A DNA stretch of 20,083 nucleotides from Euryarchaeota archaeon UBA28 (GTDB taxonomy: Archaea > Thermoplasmatota > Poseidoniia > Poseidoniales > Thalassarchaeaceae), in assembly GCA_002501605.1 (NCBI GenBank), contig DANW01000025.1:1955-22037 (forward strand), read 5' to 3'. Position 1 is the first letter of the stretch, and every line of letters begins with the position of its first letter. The translations under genes and the position numbers were made by a program. Below, piece after piece: positions 1-7,356 of the stretch. The notes under the pieces were generated by a model. That model did not search any database and was not told where the DNA came from. It saw only the letters and a program-made list of their open reading frames with translations.

Positions 1-944
1 GCCACTCCCGCCGCGATGAAAAGAGAGATTCCTGATCCTATTCCCCACTTGCTCACCAACTCATCCAGCAGGAAGACCAGATATGACCCCAGAAATAGTT
101 GTGAAACGATAACGACATTTGCCCAACCTACCCCGTAATCATAGATTAGCGTCTCATGCGGGTCTAAGAATCCATAAACTTGTGGTATGGACTCAACAGG
201 AATCATGAACAGAACCAGAAGTTTCTGAATTCCTTGATAAAGTTGCTTGTCGGCTGAATCTTGAAGGTCCAATTGAATTATCTTTGCTCCTGCAAAAAGT
301 TGCATTATGATAGATCCGGTGACTATTGGGCCGATTCCTAGATGCATGATTGAACCGGAAGCTCCCGCCATGATGGACCTGAATGAAGAGAATATGTCAA
401 GCGTAGAATCTGAAAGACCGTAGATCATGACGTTGGTCATCATGAAGTAGATGATTAGTACCAGTGTGGTGGTCCATAACTTCTGATTGAACCTGACATG
501 GCCCTCTGGCTTGGTTATGCTTGGATAAACATCGACCAGTCTCGAGAGTGCGTAAAGGCGACTTGATTCGCTTCCAGTATACAAAGAGACAGATATTCCA
601 AGTCCGGCTCCGAAGCCCAAGAGTGCAACCCCGACTAGTAGGAATCCAACAGTGGCCGGGTCGACCCAACCCCACCATGCTAGGCTTAGGACGAACAGAA
701 GCCATATGGAAGGTTTAGTGGCCTTACCGAATGGCATCTCTTTGATTGAATCTGGAAGGTCGGTGATTGTCCCCCATACCACAAAACCGACGTAGATGAA
801 TGAAATGACGTACATTTGTAGTGCACGTGTCTGAACTTCTCCTGTAGCATTGAGTAGGTCATCTTGAAGCCAGTAAAACAAGCCGCCCCAATACAGGCCC
901 GCTATGATTAGGAGCCATGGATACGAGACTCGCCTTTCGACCAT
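1..944 (-). CDS. secY: Preprotein translocase subunit SecY, 5' part, with N-terminal membrane extension
   Basis: SecY forms the protein-conducting channel of the archaeal plasma membrane. The frame is open from the ATG at 944-942 to the left edge, giving 314 residues; the 3' end lies outside the window. The canonical SecY start (RLYALSRLVDVYPS, then the first SecY membrane helix) begins only at residue 129. The plug/TM2 signature GIGPIVTGSIIMQL and the later GIGSGISLFIAAG are clear. Residues 1-128 are extra and hold about four hydrophobic segments (roughly 9-26, 44-60, 79-94, 97-121). No ATG lies at the canonical start; a TTG at residue 121 is the only nearby alternative. It follows uL15 by 20 bases and is the usual last gene of the spc cluster. 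The SecY identity is certain; the role of the extension is unknown. Confidence 0.93.
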   Translation of the reverse strand, partial: MVERRVSYPWLLIIAGLYWGGLFYWLQDDLLNATGEVQTRALQMYVISFIYVGFVVWGTITDLPDSIKEMPFGKATKPSIWLLFVLSLAWWGWVDPATVGFLLVGVALLGFGAGLGISVSLYTGSESSRLYALSRLVDVYPSITKPEGHVRFNQKLWTTTLVLIIYFMMTNVMIYGLSDSTLDIFSSFRSIMAGASGSIMHLGIGPIVTGSIIMQLFAGAKIIQLDLQDSADKQLYQGIQKLLVLFMIPVESIPQVYGFLDPHETLIYDYGVGWANVVIVSQLFLGSYLVFLLDELVSKWGIGSGISLFIAAGV

Positions 945-964
945 GCTATCGCCTACCTAGGAGT

Positions 965-1396
965 TCACTCCTCTTCCCATTCTCCCCAATCTTCGCCATC
1001 TCCTTCTGATTCGGTCGTAACTGAGCCACCGGCTGATTCGACTTTTTCTATAGCTCTGGGGCTGGCCTCCCTAACAGTAATTTTGAGTGGTCTAGAAATA
1101 GGCCCCTTGCCCAGTAATTTATCATATCCCATCTCGGTGAGGTTAATCTCGTCTCCGCCTGATATTTGGGATAGCTCGCTGACATTGATGGAGATGTTGA
1201 CTTTTCTAAGGCTAGGGTGCCTATTGAATCCATGCATGCCCCAGTGCCCTGGCAGATACTTGTTACGGTACATTACCTTGTGTTTCCCGATACCAGCCCT
1301 ACCTCTGCCCCCTCTCTTTCCAGCTCCTCTGCCGGCTTTTTTGCCACGGCCATGATACCTACTTCTTCCACGGAATTTGTTCGTTCTAGATACCAT
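965..1396 (-). CDS. rpl15: Large subunit ribosomal protein uL15
   Basis: Archaeal/eukaryotic-type uL15 of 143 residues, a protein that binds 23S rRNA and helps assemble the large subunit. The Gly/Arg-rich N-terminal part (GRSRYHGRGKKAGRGAGKRG) and the HWGMHGFNRHP segment are family hallmarks. The last ~20 residues are an acidic tail ending in three Glu, which is not part of the core. The ATG at 1396 is preceded by GAGGTGA, a good archaeal Shine-Dalgarno site just after the uL30 stop. It lies 9 bases after uL30 and 20 bases before secY, as in the standard spc order. Confidence 0.97.
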   Translation of the reverse strand: MVSRTNKFRGRSRYHGRGKKAGRGAGKRGGRGRAGIGKHKVMYRNKYLPGHWGMHGFNRHPSLRKVNISINVSELSQISGGDEINLTEMGYDKLLGKGPISRPLKITVREASPRAIEKVESAGGSVTTESEGDGEDWGEWEEE

Positions 1397-1405
1397 CCAA
1401 TCACC

Positions 1406-1876
1406 TCACATCATCCTATCAGCGAGATCGCTGATTGCTTCTCCTCTGAAACCAAGTGCCCCACCAACTGTGTATGCTCTCTTGATGCCTCCCCATCCTT
1501 TGCTTCCCCTGGGAGGATGGAGCCTAAAAATAGGCTTCATTCCCTCTACATCCTTCATGGATGCGTCCCCCGAGGCAATTGCCTCGGAGAGTTGTTTGAT
1601 TCCTGAAAAGTTACTGGATTCTTTGATTACGGCATCGGTTACTGGCTTATCCCCCGACATCCTGCCTCTCTCTTTGATTAGCTTCTCGATTGTCTTAGCA
1701 TCCACCTCTCCCCATGTGATGTAATCCTTGGACTTTTGGAGCATTCCTCTGTACGATGGATTATCCATTACAATTGTCGCATGGTTTACCCTGGTTAGAT
1801 TTAGCATCGACATGGTTTCACGTATCTTTCTGGTGACACCGCGGTCACTCCTAGCTCTGATTACTAGATAGCTCAA
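1406..1876 (-). CDS. rpl30: Large subunit ribosomal protein uL30
   Basis: Archaeal long-form uL30 (156 residues), a large-subunit protein. The N-terminal SYLVIRARSDRGVTRKIRETM and MSMLNLTRVNHATIV strands and the C-terminal FRLHPPRGSKGWGGIKRAYTVGG region are typical of the archaeal/eukaryotic L7/uL30 family. The reading frame begins with TTG (1876-1874), which overlaps the uS5 stop as TTGA, with GGGAGGG seven bases upstream; no ATG is suitably placed. This makes UUG the likely start codon and suggests translational coupling to uS5. Confidence 0.96.
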   Translation of the reverse strand: MSYLVIRARSDRGVTRKIRETMSMLNLTRVNHATIVMDNPSYRGMLQKSKDYITWGEVDAKTIEKLIKERGRMSGDKPVTDAVIKESSNFSGIKQLSEAIASGDASMKDVEGMKPIFRLHPPRGSKGWGGIKRAYTVGGALGFRGEAISDLADRMM

Positions 1877-2658
1877 CTCAATTCCCTCCCTCTGATAATG
1901 CTGAGTCTCCTGTGGTCTCCGTCGGTTAACCTGGTCTTATTGAGCTCGACTAGAGCATTGAATGTGGCCTTAGCGAAGTTTATTGTCGTCCTAGTTTGTC
2001 CAGACGATCGTGACCAAACATCAGTGACTCCAGCAAGAGTGAGAACCCTTCGTCCGTAGTCCCCTATGACAAGTCCCTTACCAGCAGGAGCAGGCATCAA
2101 AGTAATTCTTGTTGATCCGGATCTTCCTGTCACCATGAATGGAACACTAGTTCCAGGCCCTTCTGAGGATTCCCATGAGCCATTCCCTCTCATGACTGGA
2201 ATCATGTTTAGTTTTGCCTTGTCAATGGCCTTTCTGATAGTGCTTGCGACTTCCTTTCCTTTGCAGACCGATAGTCCAACGTATCCGTCGCCATTTCCTA
2301 CAACACACAATACGTTGAACCTGACCCTTCTTCCTGAGTCAGTCATTCTCTGAATCATGTTTACTGCCAATACATCATCGGTCACATCCGGTAGAAGTGC
2401 ATCGACAATTTCAACTTCCCTTATCGGCAGACCGGAGGATAGGGCCTCTTCATAGGTGAGAATTTGTCCGTTCATGACCATCCTGCCGAGTCTTGTTCTG
2501 GGCTGCCATGTCCTGAGAGAAGCTAATGGATCAGGGCCGCCTCTCCTTCTGCCTCTGTCGCCAGAGTTATCCTCTGCGGATTGAAGGGCCTTGGCTAACC
2601 CTGGGGCGAGAGTGATTTCCTCTGCAGACTCTGTTTCTTGGGTTTGTTCTTCACTCAT
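1873..2658 (-). CDS. rps5: Small subunit ribosomal protein uS5
   Basis: uS5 (261 residues) lies near the mRNA entry side of the small subunit and contributes to decoding accuracy. The N-terminal double-stranded RNA-binding-like S5 fold is visible around residues 58-125 (LGRMVMNGQILTYEEAL, then FNVLCVVGNGDGYVGLSVCKGKEV). The C-terminal fold (ITLMPAPAGKGLVIGDYGRRVLTLAGVTDVWSRSSGQTRT) follows. The first ~20 residues are Glu-rich and outside the core. Its ATG overlaps the uL18 stop (ATGA), and its own stop overlaps the uL30 start, so three genes are chained by overlaps. Confidence 0.97.
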   Translation of the reverse strand: MSEEQTQETESAEEITLAPGLAKALQSAEDNSGDRGRRRGGPDPLASLRTWQPRTRLGRMVMNGQILTYEEALSSGLPIREVEIVDALLPDVTDDVLAVNMIQRMTDSGRRVRFNVLCVVGNGDGYVGLSVCKGKEVASTIRKAIDKAKLNMIPVMRGNGSWESSEGPGTSVPFMVTGRSGSTRITLMPAPAGKGLVIGDYGRRVLTLAGVTDVWSRSSGQTRTTINFAKATFNALVELNKTRLTDGDHRRLSIIRGRELS

Positions 2659-3170
2659 TTGTGCGCCTCCTCAATAGCTTGAATTGATGCTTCCACAGCG
2701 GAAGCTTGAGAGTCGTCAATGTGTTCTCCCTTTACCCTCTCTTCATTTGGGAGTACTGATTCTCCATGTGGAACTTCCAGACCGGCATCTATCATTCCTT
2801 TGAGCGCGGCGAAGACTCTGCTCCCCGGCGAGGAGGCCGCTAAGCCAATATCCAAGACAGCGGACGAGTTGCCAGAAGTTATTGCCTTCTTTCCAAGTGC
2901 ATATCCAGCCAAGTAGCACGCAGGAACGGATTTCTTAGATGAGTCGGAGGGCCATGAGTAGGAGTCAACTAATGATTTTCCACTAACAGACTCGACTACA
3001 CTATCCCCCTCGGGATTGTATGAAATCAATTGACAAGTGACCTGTGTATTCGATACCCTAACCACGGCTCTTGGAGCGCCGCTTCTTAGTAGTCGCATCC
3101 TTCTATGATAGTCTGTCTTTCCTAGACGTCTACGCTTTGGCCTCAGCCTCTGACTCTTACCGTATGCCAT
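2655..3170 (-). CDS. rpl18: Large subunit ribosomal protein uL18
   Basis: uL18 (171 residues) binds 5S rRNA together with uL5 in the central protuberance. The start (RLRPKRRRLGKTDYHRRMRLLRSGAPRAVVR), the TQVTCQLISYNPEGD strand and the GYALGKKA segment match archaeal uL18. Residues ~115-150 (GLEVPHGESVLPNEERVKGEHI) correspond to the archaeal C-terminal extension. The ATG is fused to the eL19 stop as TGATG, giving a one-base overlap, and the stop overlaps the uS5 start. The order eL19-uL18-uS5 is the normal archaeal one. Confidence 0.97.
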   Translation of the reverse strand: MAYGKSQRLRPKRRRLGKTDYHRRMRLLRSGAPRAVVRVSNTQVTCQLISYNPEGDSVVESVSGKSLVDSYSWPSDSSKKSVPACYLAGYALGKKAITSGNSSAVLDIGLAASSPGSRVFAALKGMIDAGLEVPHGESVLPNEERVKGEHIDDSQASAVEASIQAIEEAHK

Positions 3171-3646
3171 CAGTTCTCACCTCCAATCTCTACCCCGTCG
3201 ATTTCCATATTGGATCTCATGTGTGCTATTGATCGGTATGATCCACCTTTGGCTTTCCTGTAGTAGTATCTATACTGAGTCCTAGTTAAAGTCCCGTCCT
3301 CTCGGAATTCCTTGAGCTCTCTCCTTTGAGATCTAATCAGCCTCATCCATCTCTCCTTCTTCGGGGTTCTGGCATTGGAGCTCCCCTTTCTGGACCCATG
3401 TCCCTTTCGCCTTCCTTTCGCCTTCTGTTGTGCGGCCTTCCTAGCCCTAGACCTGCTTGTTCCCTTGATCGGCCTCGCCTTGATTACCCCGTCCTCAATC
3501 AATCTTCGAACATCATCCTTTTGCACTGCGGAGATAACCTCATCCAAGTAATCTGGATCTATCCATACTCTATGCACGCCAACAGGCCTTCCTTCCTTTT
3601 GCGACAATATCGCAGCCGCCATTCTCCTCTGGTTGGTGATAATCAT
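3170..3646 (-). CDS. rpl19e: Large subunit ribosomal protein eL19
   Basis: eL19 (158 residues) is an archaeal/eukaryotic-specific large-subunit protein that forms an intersubunit bridge. The N-terminal helical domain includes RMAAAILSQKEG and VHRVWIDPDYLDEV. The basic middle segment (KGTSRSRARKAAQQKAKGRRKGHGSRKG) and the C-terminal helix (WMRLIRSQRRELKEFREDG, then YYRKAKGGSYRSIAHMRSNM) are diagnostic. The ATG directly follows the eL32 stop with no spacer, and the eL19 stop forms TGATG with the uL18 start, so translation of the three genes is probably coupled. Confidence 0.97.
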   Translation of the reverse strand: MIITNQRRMAAAILSQKEGRPVGVHRVWIDPDYLDEVISAVQKDDVRRLIEDGVIKARPIKGTSRSRARKAAQQKAKGRRKGHGSRKGSSNARTPKKERWMRLIRSQRRELKEFREDGTLTRTQYRYYYRKAKGGSYRSIAHMRSNMEIDGVEIGGEN

Positions 3647-4321
3647 TCAGAGGTCCCCCTTTCTGACGATTTTTCTTTGGTTGAGTACCCTTATTCCTAG
3701 GGAATTAGCCTTATCATGAATGTCGAGTCTTTTTCTGTTGCCAACTCTGGCTCCAATTCTGACAGCTTGTGTCTCCGGATCCAAGCCCTCTAGATCATTT
3801 TGATTGTGGACGAGGACTTCCTCAAAACCGGACGGGTGAAGTCCCCTTGCGGATGATATCTTTCTATATCCTATTCGGACCATCGGAGGCCTGTATTTTC
3901 TGTTTAGTCTCATTTTAGACTGAAGTCCATTCGGCTTCCTCCAGCTAGATCTGGAGAGTCTCTTGTACCTGTACCACTCCTGCCTTCGGAAGGCGGGTTG
4001 CTTCTTTTTCTGCTGGGCCCTGAATGCCAAGGCCTTGGCCGTCTCTTCGTCCAGAACGGGTTTCTGGCGTGCTGTGTGGATATTGTCCCAGTCATCGTCC
4101 TCAAAGAAGTCATCGTCATCATCGAACTCATCGTCGAAGTCATCATCAAAATCCTCAACTTCTACATCGCTTACTACGGGAGTTGACTCGGTTTCATCTG
4201 AATCAGGATTATCCATGAGCCTAGCGATAAGTTCTGACTTGTTTCCGCCGACCTTTAATCCCCTCTCCCTGAGTAGGTCCTTTAATTCGGGAACTGTCAT
4301 TGTTTCATATTCACCTGTCAA
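3647..4321 (-). CDS. rpl32e: Large subunit ribosomal protein eL32 with N-terminal SAP domain and acidic linker
   Basis: The eL32 core occupies about residues 108-224 (FRRQEWYRYKRLSRSSWRKP, then the conserved IGYRKISSARGLHPSGFEEVLVHN region and a basic end). Ahead of it, residues ~8-38 match a SAP nucleic-acid-binding motif (MTVPELKDLLRERGL, then GNKSELIARLMD), followed at ~40-79 by a linker made largely of Asp and Glu. Typical archaeal eL32 lacks this SAP domain, although N-terminal extensions of other kinds exist. The start is either TTG at 4321, with AAGGGGG seven bases upstream and the uL6 stop in between, or ATG at 4300 with AGGTGA ten bases upstream; both retain the SAP domain. Core identity is certain and the SAP call is strong. 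Confidence 0.94.
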   Translation of the reverse strand: MTGEYETMTVPELKDLLRERGLKVGGNKSELIARLMDNPDSDETESTPVVSDVEVEDFDDDFDDEFDDDDDFFEDDDWDNIHTARQKPVLDEETAKALAFRAQQKKKQPAFRRQEWYRYKRLSRSSWRKPNGLQSKMRLNRKYRPPMVRIGYRKISSARGLHPSGFEEVLVHNQNDLEGLDPETQAVRIGARVGNRKRLDIHDKANSLGIRVLNQRKIVRKGDL

Positions 4322-4323
4322 AT

Positions 4324-4875
4324 CTATGCCCCCTTGGAAACTATGTATATACCATCTTGGAAGACCCTTCTGTCTCTCTTTTTGATTCTGCAGGATCTTT
4401 CGATGTTGGCAGCGGTCTGACCAACTTTCTCCCTATCTACTCCGCTAACTGTGACATCGGTCTTATTCTGTACCTTTACTTCGACCTCTGAAGGAGACCA
4501 AGGGAGTTTTGCGACCCTTGGAACCTTCTCGCCGAACAGATTGGTGATCACCATTCTGTCGCCCTCTACCTTCAAAGTCATAGGGAAGTGACTGTACACC
4601 GCTTGAAGCTTGTACTGGAATCCTTCCTCAACACCTCTCACCATATTTCTCAAATGAGCTGCCCAGGTCCCTGCTATCGCCTTGTCTGGCCTTCTTGGAA
4701 GGTTGCAGAAGACCTCTATTCCATCCTGTGAATTCCTTACTGTGACCTTAGGGTGCCTGAACTCACGGGAAACTGTTTTGTCACCGTTAGAAATGGTGAC
4801 ATCACACCCATCAATGTTGACACTGGAGTCATCAGAGATAGCGATTGTATGGACTATATGGTCTAACTTTGGCAT
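4324..4875 (-). CDS. rpl6: Large subunit ribosomal protein uL6
   Basis: uL6 (183 residues from the chosen start) binds 23S rRNA near the factor-binding site. Both repeats of the L6 fold are visible, with archaeal landmarks NMVRGVEEGFQYKLQAVYSHFPM and the C-terminal NKTDVTVSGVDREKVGQTAANIE followed by KKRDRRVFQDGIYI. The open frame extends back to a TTG at 4884, but the ATG at 4875 has GGGAG at a better distance and gives the usual archaeal N-terminus (MPKLDH). The gap to uS8 is 13 bases. Confidence 0.96.
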   Translation of the reverse strand: MPKLDHIVHTIAISDDSSVNIDGCDVTISNGDKTVSREFRHPKVTVRNSQDGIEVFCNLPRRPDKAIAGTWAAHLRNMVRGVEEGFQYKLQAVYSHFPMTLKVEGDRMVITNLFGEKVPRVAKLPWSPSEVEVKVQNKTDVTVSGVDREKVGQTAANIERSCRIKKRDRRVFQDGIYIVSKGA

Positions 4876-4888
4876 TTCTCTCAACTCC

Positions 4889-5278
4889 CTAGAAAATATA
4901 TGCTAGGAGGCGCCCTCCGACACGCTCCTTCTTAGCCGCATAGTGATCCATGATTCCTTGATTTGTCGTTACGATTAGAAGTCCGAAATCTCTTGCTGGA
5001 AGGTATCTTGACTCCCATTTATCGAAATCCGCCCTCTTGACTGAGTAACGTGGCTTGATTACGCCACATCTGTTAATGGCTCCAATGAGTTCAACTCTGT
5101 ATGATCCTGCTCTTCCGTCTTCAATTCTCTCGAACTCTCCGACGTATCCAGACTTCTGCATTATTTGCAACATCTGTCCTAGTAGTTTGCTCGCTGGTTT
5201 CACCGAAACCTCGTAGTGTCCTGCTTGCTCCGCATTGAAAATGCGTGTGAAAGCATCGCTTAGTGGGTCGTACTGCAT
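4889..5278 (-). CDS. rps8: Small subunit ribosomal protein uS8
   Basis: uS8 (129 residues) binds the central domain of 16S rRNA. The N-terminal QYDPLSDAFTRIFNAEQAG and the C-terminal RYLPARDFGLLIVTTNQGIMDHYAAKKERVGGRLLAYIF are textbook archaeal uS8. The frame could be opened at a GTG at 5287, but that GTG lies inside the Shine-Dalgarno sequence GAGGTGA. The ATG at 5278, five bases after GGTGA, is clearly the start. The gene begins right after the uS14 stop. Confidence 0.97.
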   Translation of the reverse strand: MQYDPLSDAFTRIFNAEQAGHYEVSVKPASKLLGQMLQIMQKSGYVGEFERIEDGRAGSYRVELIGAINRCGVIKPRYSVKRADFDKWESRYLPARDFGLLIVTTNQGIMDHYAAKKERVGGRLLAYIF

Positions 5279-5288
5279 TTTTTTCACC

Positions 5289-5441
5289 TCATGAATACTT
5301 CTTGAATCCTATTTCCGGAGCTGTGTCCCTGAAGCACTGCCTACAGAGTCTAAGGCCATGACGCCTGATCATACCTCTTTTTCTACCGCAACGCCTGCAA
5401 CCGATTGATCTACCGATTCTCTCGCCGTGATCTTTTGCCAT
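5289..5441 (-). CDS. rps14: Small subunit ribosomal protein uS14, zinc-binding type
   Basis: A 50-residue uS14, the short zinc-binding form typical of archaea. Two CxxC pairs (C15/C18 in GCRRCG and C33/C36 in LCRQCF) would bind zinc, and the IRRHGLRLCRQCFRD core is diagnostic. The ATG (5441-5439) follows the uL5 stop by five bases. Its Shine-Dalgarno sequence, AGGAGGAG, is formed by the Glu codons that end uL5. The stop (TGA) is directly followed by the uS8 ribosome-binding site. Confidence 0.97.
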   Translation of the reverse strand: MAKDHGERIGRSIGCRRCGRKRGMIRRHGLRLCRQCFRDTAPEIGFKKYS

Positions 5442-5446
5442 CTTAA

Positions 5447-6214
5447 TCACTCCTCCTCTTCCTCAAGCTCTACTTCCAGTACCTTTCCGTCTTTGGAAAC
5501 TTCAACCTCAAACTCCTTTCCGTCTTTCTCGACAGTGACCTCGTAGATTTGCTGGCCATCTTCCATCTCAAGCTCAGCTTCTGTTATTTTACCACCTGGC
5601 ACAGCGGATTCAACCGCCTGCTTGATGTTATCTGGAAGTTCATCAACGGGGACATCGATTTCGTCATCTTCTTCTTCAGCTTCCTCCCCGTATCCGACAA
5701 TCTTCAAGTTGTAGCTCTTTGAGAACCAAGCCCTGGATTCATCGGGACCAACACGATGGCTGACTGAAACTCTTCTGGACTGCTTTCTCCTTCTGGAAAC
5801 CCTATGCCCTGGCCTTTCCAGAACCACATTGACATCCATTCCGAAGATTCCAATATCTGGATCGTATTTCTGACCGGGAAAGTCAGTGTAGTCAGTAATT
5901 CCGAATGACAAGTTACCAGAAGCATCGAAATTGTATGAAGGGAGTGTGTGTTGACGAACCCAAAAAGCATCCTTCAAGAATGCATTGATTGTTTCACTAT
6001 CTCTGATAGTTACCTTACACCCAATTGGAGCTCCCTTCCTAGTGCCGAGGTCTCTATTGGTGCTAGTAGCGAGGGTCCTTACAGGGGTCATTCCAGTGAC
6101 CATCTCCAGAGCCTTCTCTGCAAGCTGCAGCCTCTGCCCTCCCTCACCGACACCTATGTTCACAGATACCTTGGTGATACGAGGTGCTCTCATGGGATTC
6201 ATTGACTGATTCAT
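5447..6214 (-). CDS. rpl5: Large subunit ribosomal protein uL5 with C-terminal PepSY-like domain
   Basis: Residues 1-~175 are a normal archaeal uL5, a 5S rRNA-binding protein of the central protuberance (RITKVSVNIGVGEGGQRL, GAPIGCKVTIRD, FGMDVNVVLERPGHRVSRRR). Usual archaeal length is about 170-190 residues, while this protein has 255. After an acidic linker (about 176-190), residues ~191-250 read like a PepSY or PepSY-like repeat: LPDNIKQAVESAVPGGKI followed by strands YEVTVEKDGKEFEVEVS and DGKVLEVE, then a run of Glu. The frame is continuous, so this is one fused protein. The ATG at 6214 overlaps the eS4 stop (ATGA) and has AAGGAGG upstream. The core call is certain; the PepSY call rests on pattern recognition. 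Confidence 0.95.
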   Translation of the reverse strand: MNQSMNPMRAPRITKVSVNIGVGEGGQRLQLAEKALEMVTGMTPVRTLATSTNRDLGTRKGAPIGCKVTIRDSETINAFLKDAFWVRQHTLPSYNFDASGNLSFGITDYTDFPGQKYDPDIGIFGMDVNVVLERPGHRVSRRRKQSRRVSVSHRVGPDESRAWFSKSYNLKIVGYGEEAEEEDDEIDVPVDELPDNIKQAVESAVPGGKITEAELEMEDGQQIYEVTVEKDGKEFEVEVSKDGKVLEVELEEEEE

Positions 6215-6909
6215 GATTGGTCCTCCTTCGGCACATCAGATTCACTAGATACGACAAAAACATAGTCCGCGATGGTTCCGAATTCATCAAACTGAACTTC
6301 ATTTGCCTTTGATGATCTCTTTATTTCGCGTCCCTTCACTGTAGCCATCTCGCCAATGTGATTCCCACCGGTTAGATATGCTAGGGATCCTTCTTCGAAC
6401 TTGTAATGGGATTTTATCTCTTGTCCAGGAAGGGATATAACTACTGAGTCCCCTGTTCTATACTCGGGGTTCTCGTCGAAAATTATATTCCTGCCATCGT
6501 GCAAATGGAGTTGTGTCTTGCCTCCCTTTATGGTGGTCTTTCCTGTTACACGGCAGAATTTGGTGGAAGCGTCTTTGGCCGAGATTGGCCTATACCTCAG
6601 CTTACCATTAGTATCTAGGATACATCGATAATTGTTCTCTCCGACTGTCAAAACGTCCATCAGACCGACGCCCCTCCCGGTGTCAGTTTCGAGTTCACCA
6701 TCGACCTTAATTTGCCTTGAATGTGCAATCTTCTTTGCCTCTCTCCTATTTTGAGCAACTCCTAGGACGTCCCTTAATATGACTCCGAGAGGCATGCATC
6801 TCTCCAAGGGATGGCCACACGGATTGGGCTTCTGAATCCAGACTGAGGACTTCCTAGGAAGTGGCCAACTCCTAGGCATGGTCAATCTTTTCATGTGGCT
6901 GCTACTCAT
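6211..6909 (-). CDS. rps4e: Small subunit ribosomal protein eS4
   Basis: eS4 (232 residues) is an archaeal/eukaryotic small-subunit protein unrelated to bacterial uS4 apart from the S4 RNA-binding fold. The N-terminus HMKRLTMPRSWPLPRKSSVW is diagnostic. The S4-like segment (residues ~40-95) includes GVILRDVLGVAQNRREAKKI and IKVDGELETD, and a KOW-type segment follows near the C-terminus (YLTGGNHIGEMATVKG). The ATG at 6909 overlaps the uL24 stop (ATGA) with GGAGGAG at good spacing, which supports this first Met over the internal ones. Confidence 0.97.
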   Translation of the reverse strand: MSSSHMKRLTMPRSWPLPRKSSVWIQKPNPCGHPLERCMPLGVILRDVLGVAQNRREAKKIAHSRQIKVDGELETDTGRGVGLMDVLTVGENNYRCILDTNGKLRYRPISAKDASTKFCRVTGKTTIKGGKTQLHLHDGRNIIFDENPEYRTGDSVVISLPGQEIKSHYKFEEGSLAYLTGGNHIGEMATVKGREIKRSSKANEVQFDEFGTIADYVFVVSSESDVPKEDQS

Positions 6910-7346
6910 TCTGAATCTCCTCCCTTGGTCCTCTCGATGAGTCTCTTGAGTCGCAGTGTGTCGCCCTCGAATAATTTGGTGACTATTACGTTAGAGGGGT
7001 TAATCGGGATTGCTTCTTCCTTTCCGTCAGCGGTTGAAATCGTGAGCCCGTCAACGAAAATCATTCCGCTTCCGGTATCCACTCCTGCCACCTTTCCGAC
7101 AATTCCAGCTCTGCCTCTGGGCTGACCTAATCTCTTGCCCTTGGTGTCTGATTTTGCGCTGTTCGGATGTCCAAAATCTCCCCTGACGACTTCGACTTCA
7201 TCACCGGTCCTTACGGTAACTGTTCTGATATTGATCAGATCGGGGTCATCGGAAACTAGCCTAGCTCTCATCCTCTTCCTCTTGACGTGGGTTGGGGCGT
7301 CGGCCTGACTTAGGCGTTGCTTGCTCGCTTTACTGCTTCTTGTCAT
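6906..7346 (-). CDS. rpl24: Large subunit ribosomal protein uL24
   Basis: uL24 (146 residues) is an assembly-initiating large-subunit protein. The basic N-terminal segment (SKQRLSQADAPTHVKRKRMRARL), the KOW motif (VRTGDEVEVVRGDFG) and the C-terminal INPSNVIVTKLF with basic residues after it match archaeal uL24. The ATG at 7346 follows the uL14 stop by ten bases, with GGGGTGA as ribosome-binding site. Its stop overlaps the eS4 start by four bases. Confidence 0.97.
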   Translation of the reverse strand: MTRSSKASKQRLSQADAPTHVKRKRMRARLVSDDPDLINIRTVTVRTGDEVEVVRGDFGHPNSAKSDTKGKRLGQPRGRAGIVGKVAGVDTGSGMIFVDGLTISTADGKEEAIPINPSNVIVTKLFEGDTLRLKRLIERTKGGDSE

Positions 7347-7356
7347 CTTCTCACCC

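Noticed and set aside
397..718. Open frames on both strands inside the secY region
   Set aside because: They are out-of-frame shadows of the continuous secY frame and have no recognisable protein features.
3963..4385. Plus-strand Ser-rich open frame opposite eL32
   Set aside because: The Ser repeats are the reverse reading of the Asp/Glu codons in the eL32 acidic linker; no start signal or homology is visible.
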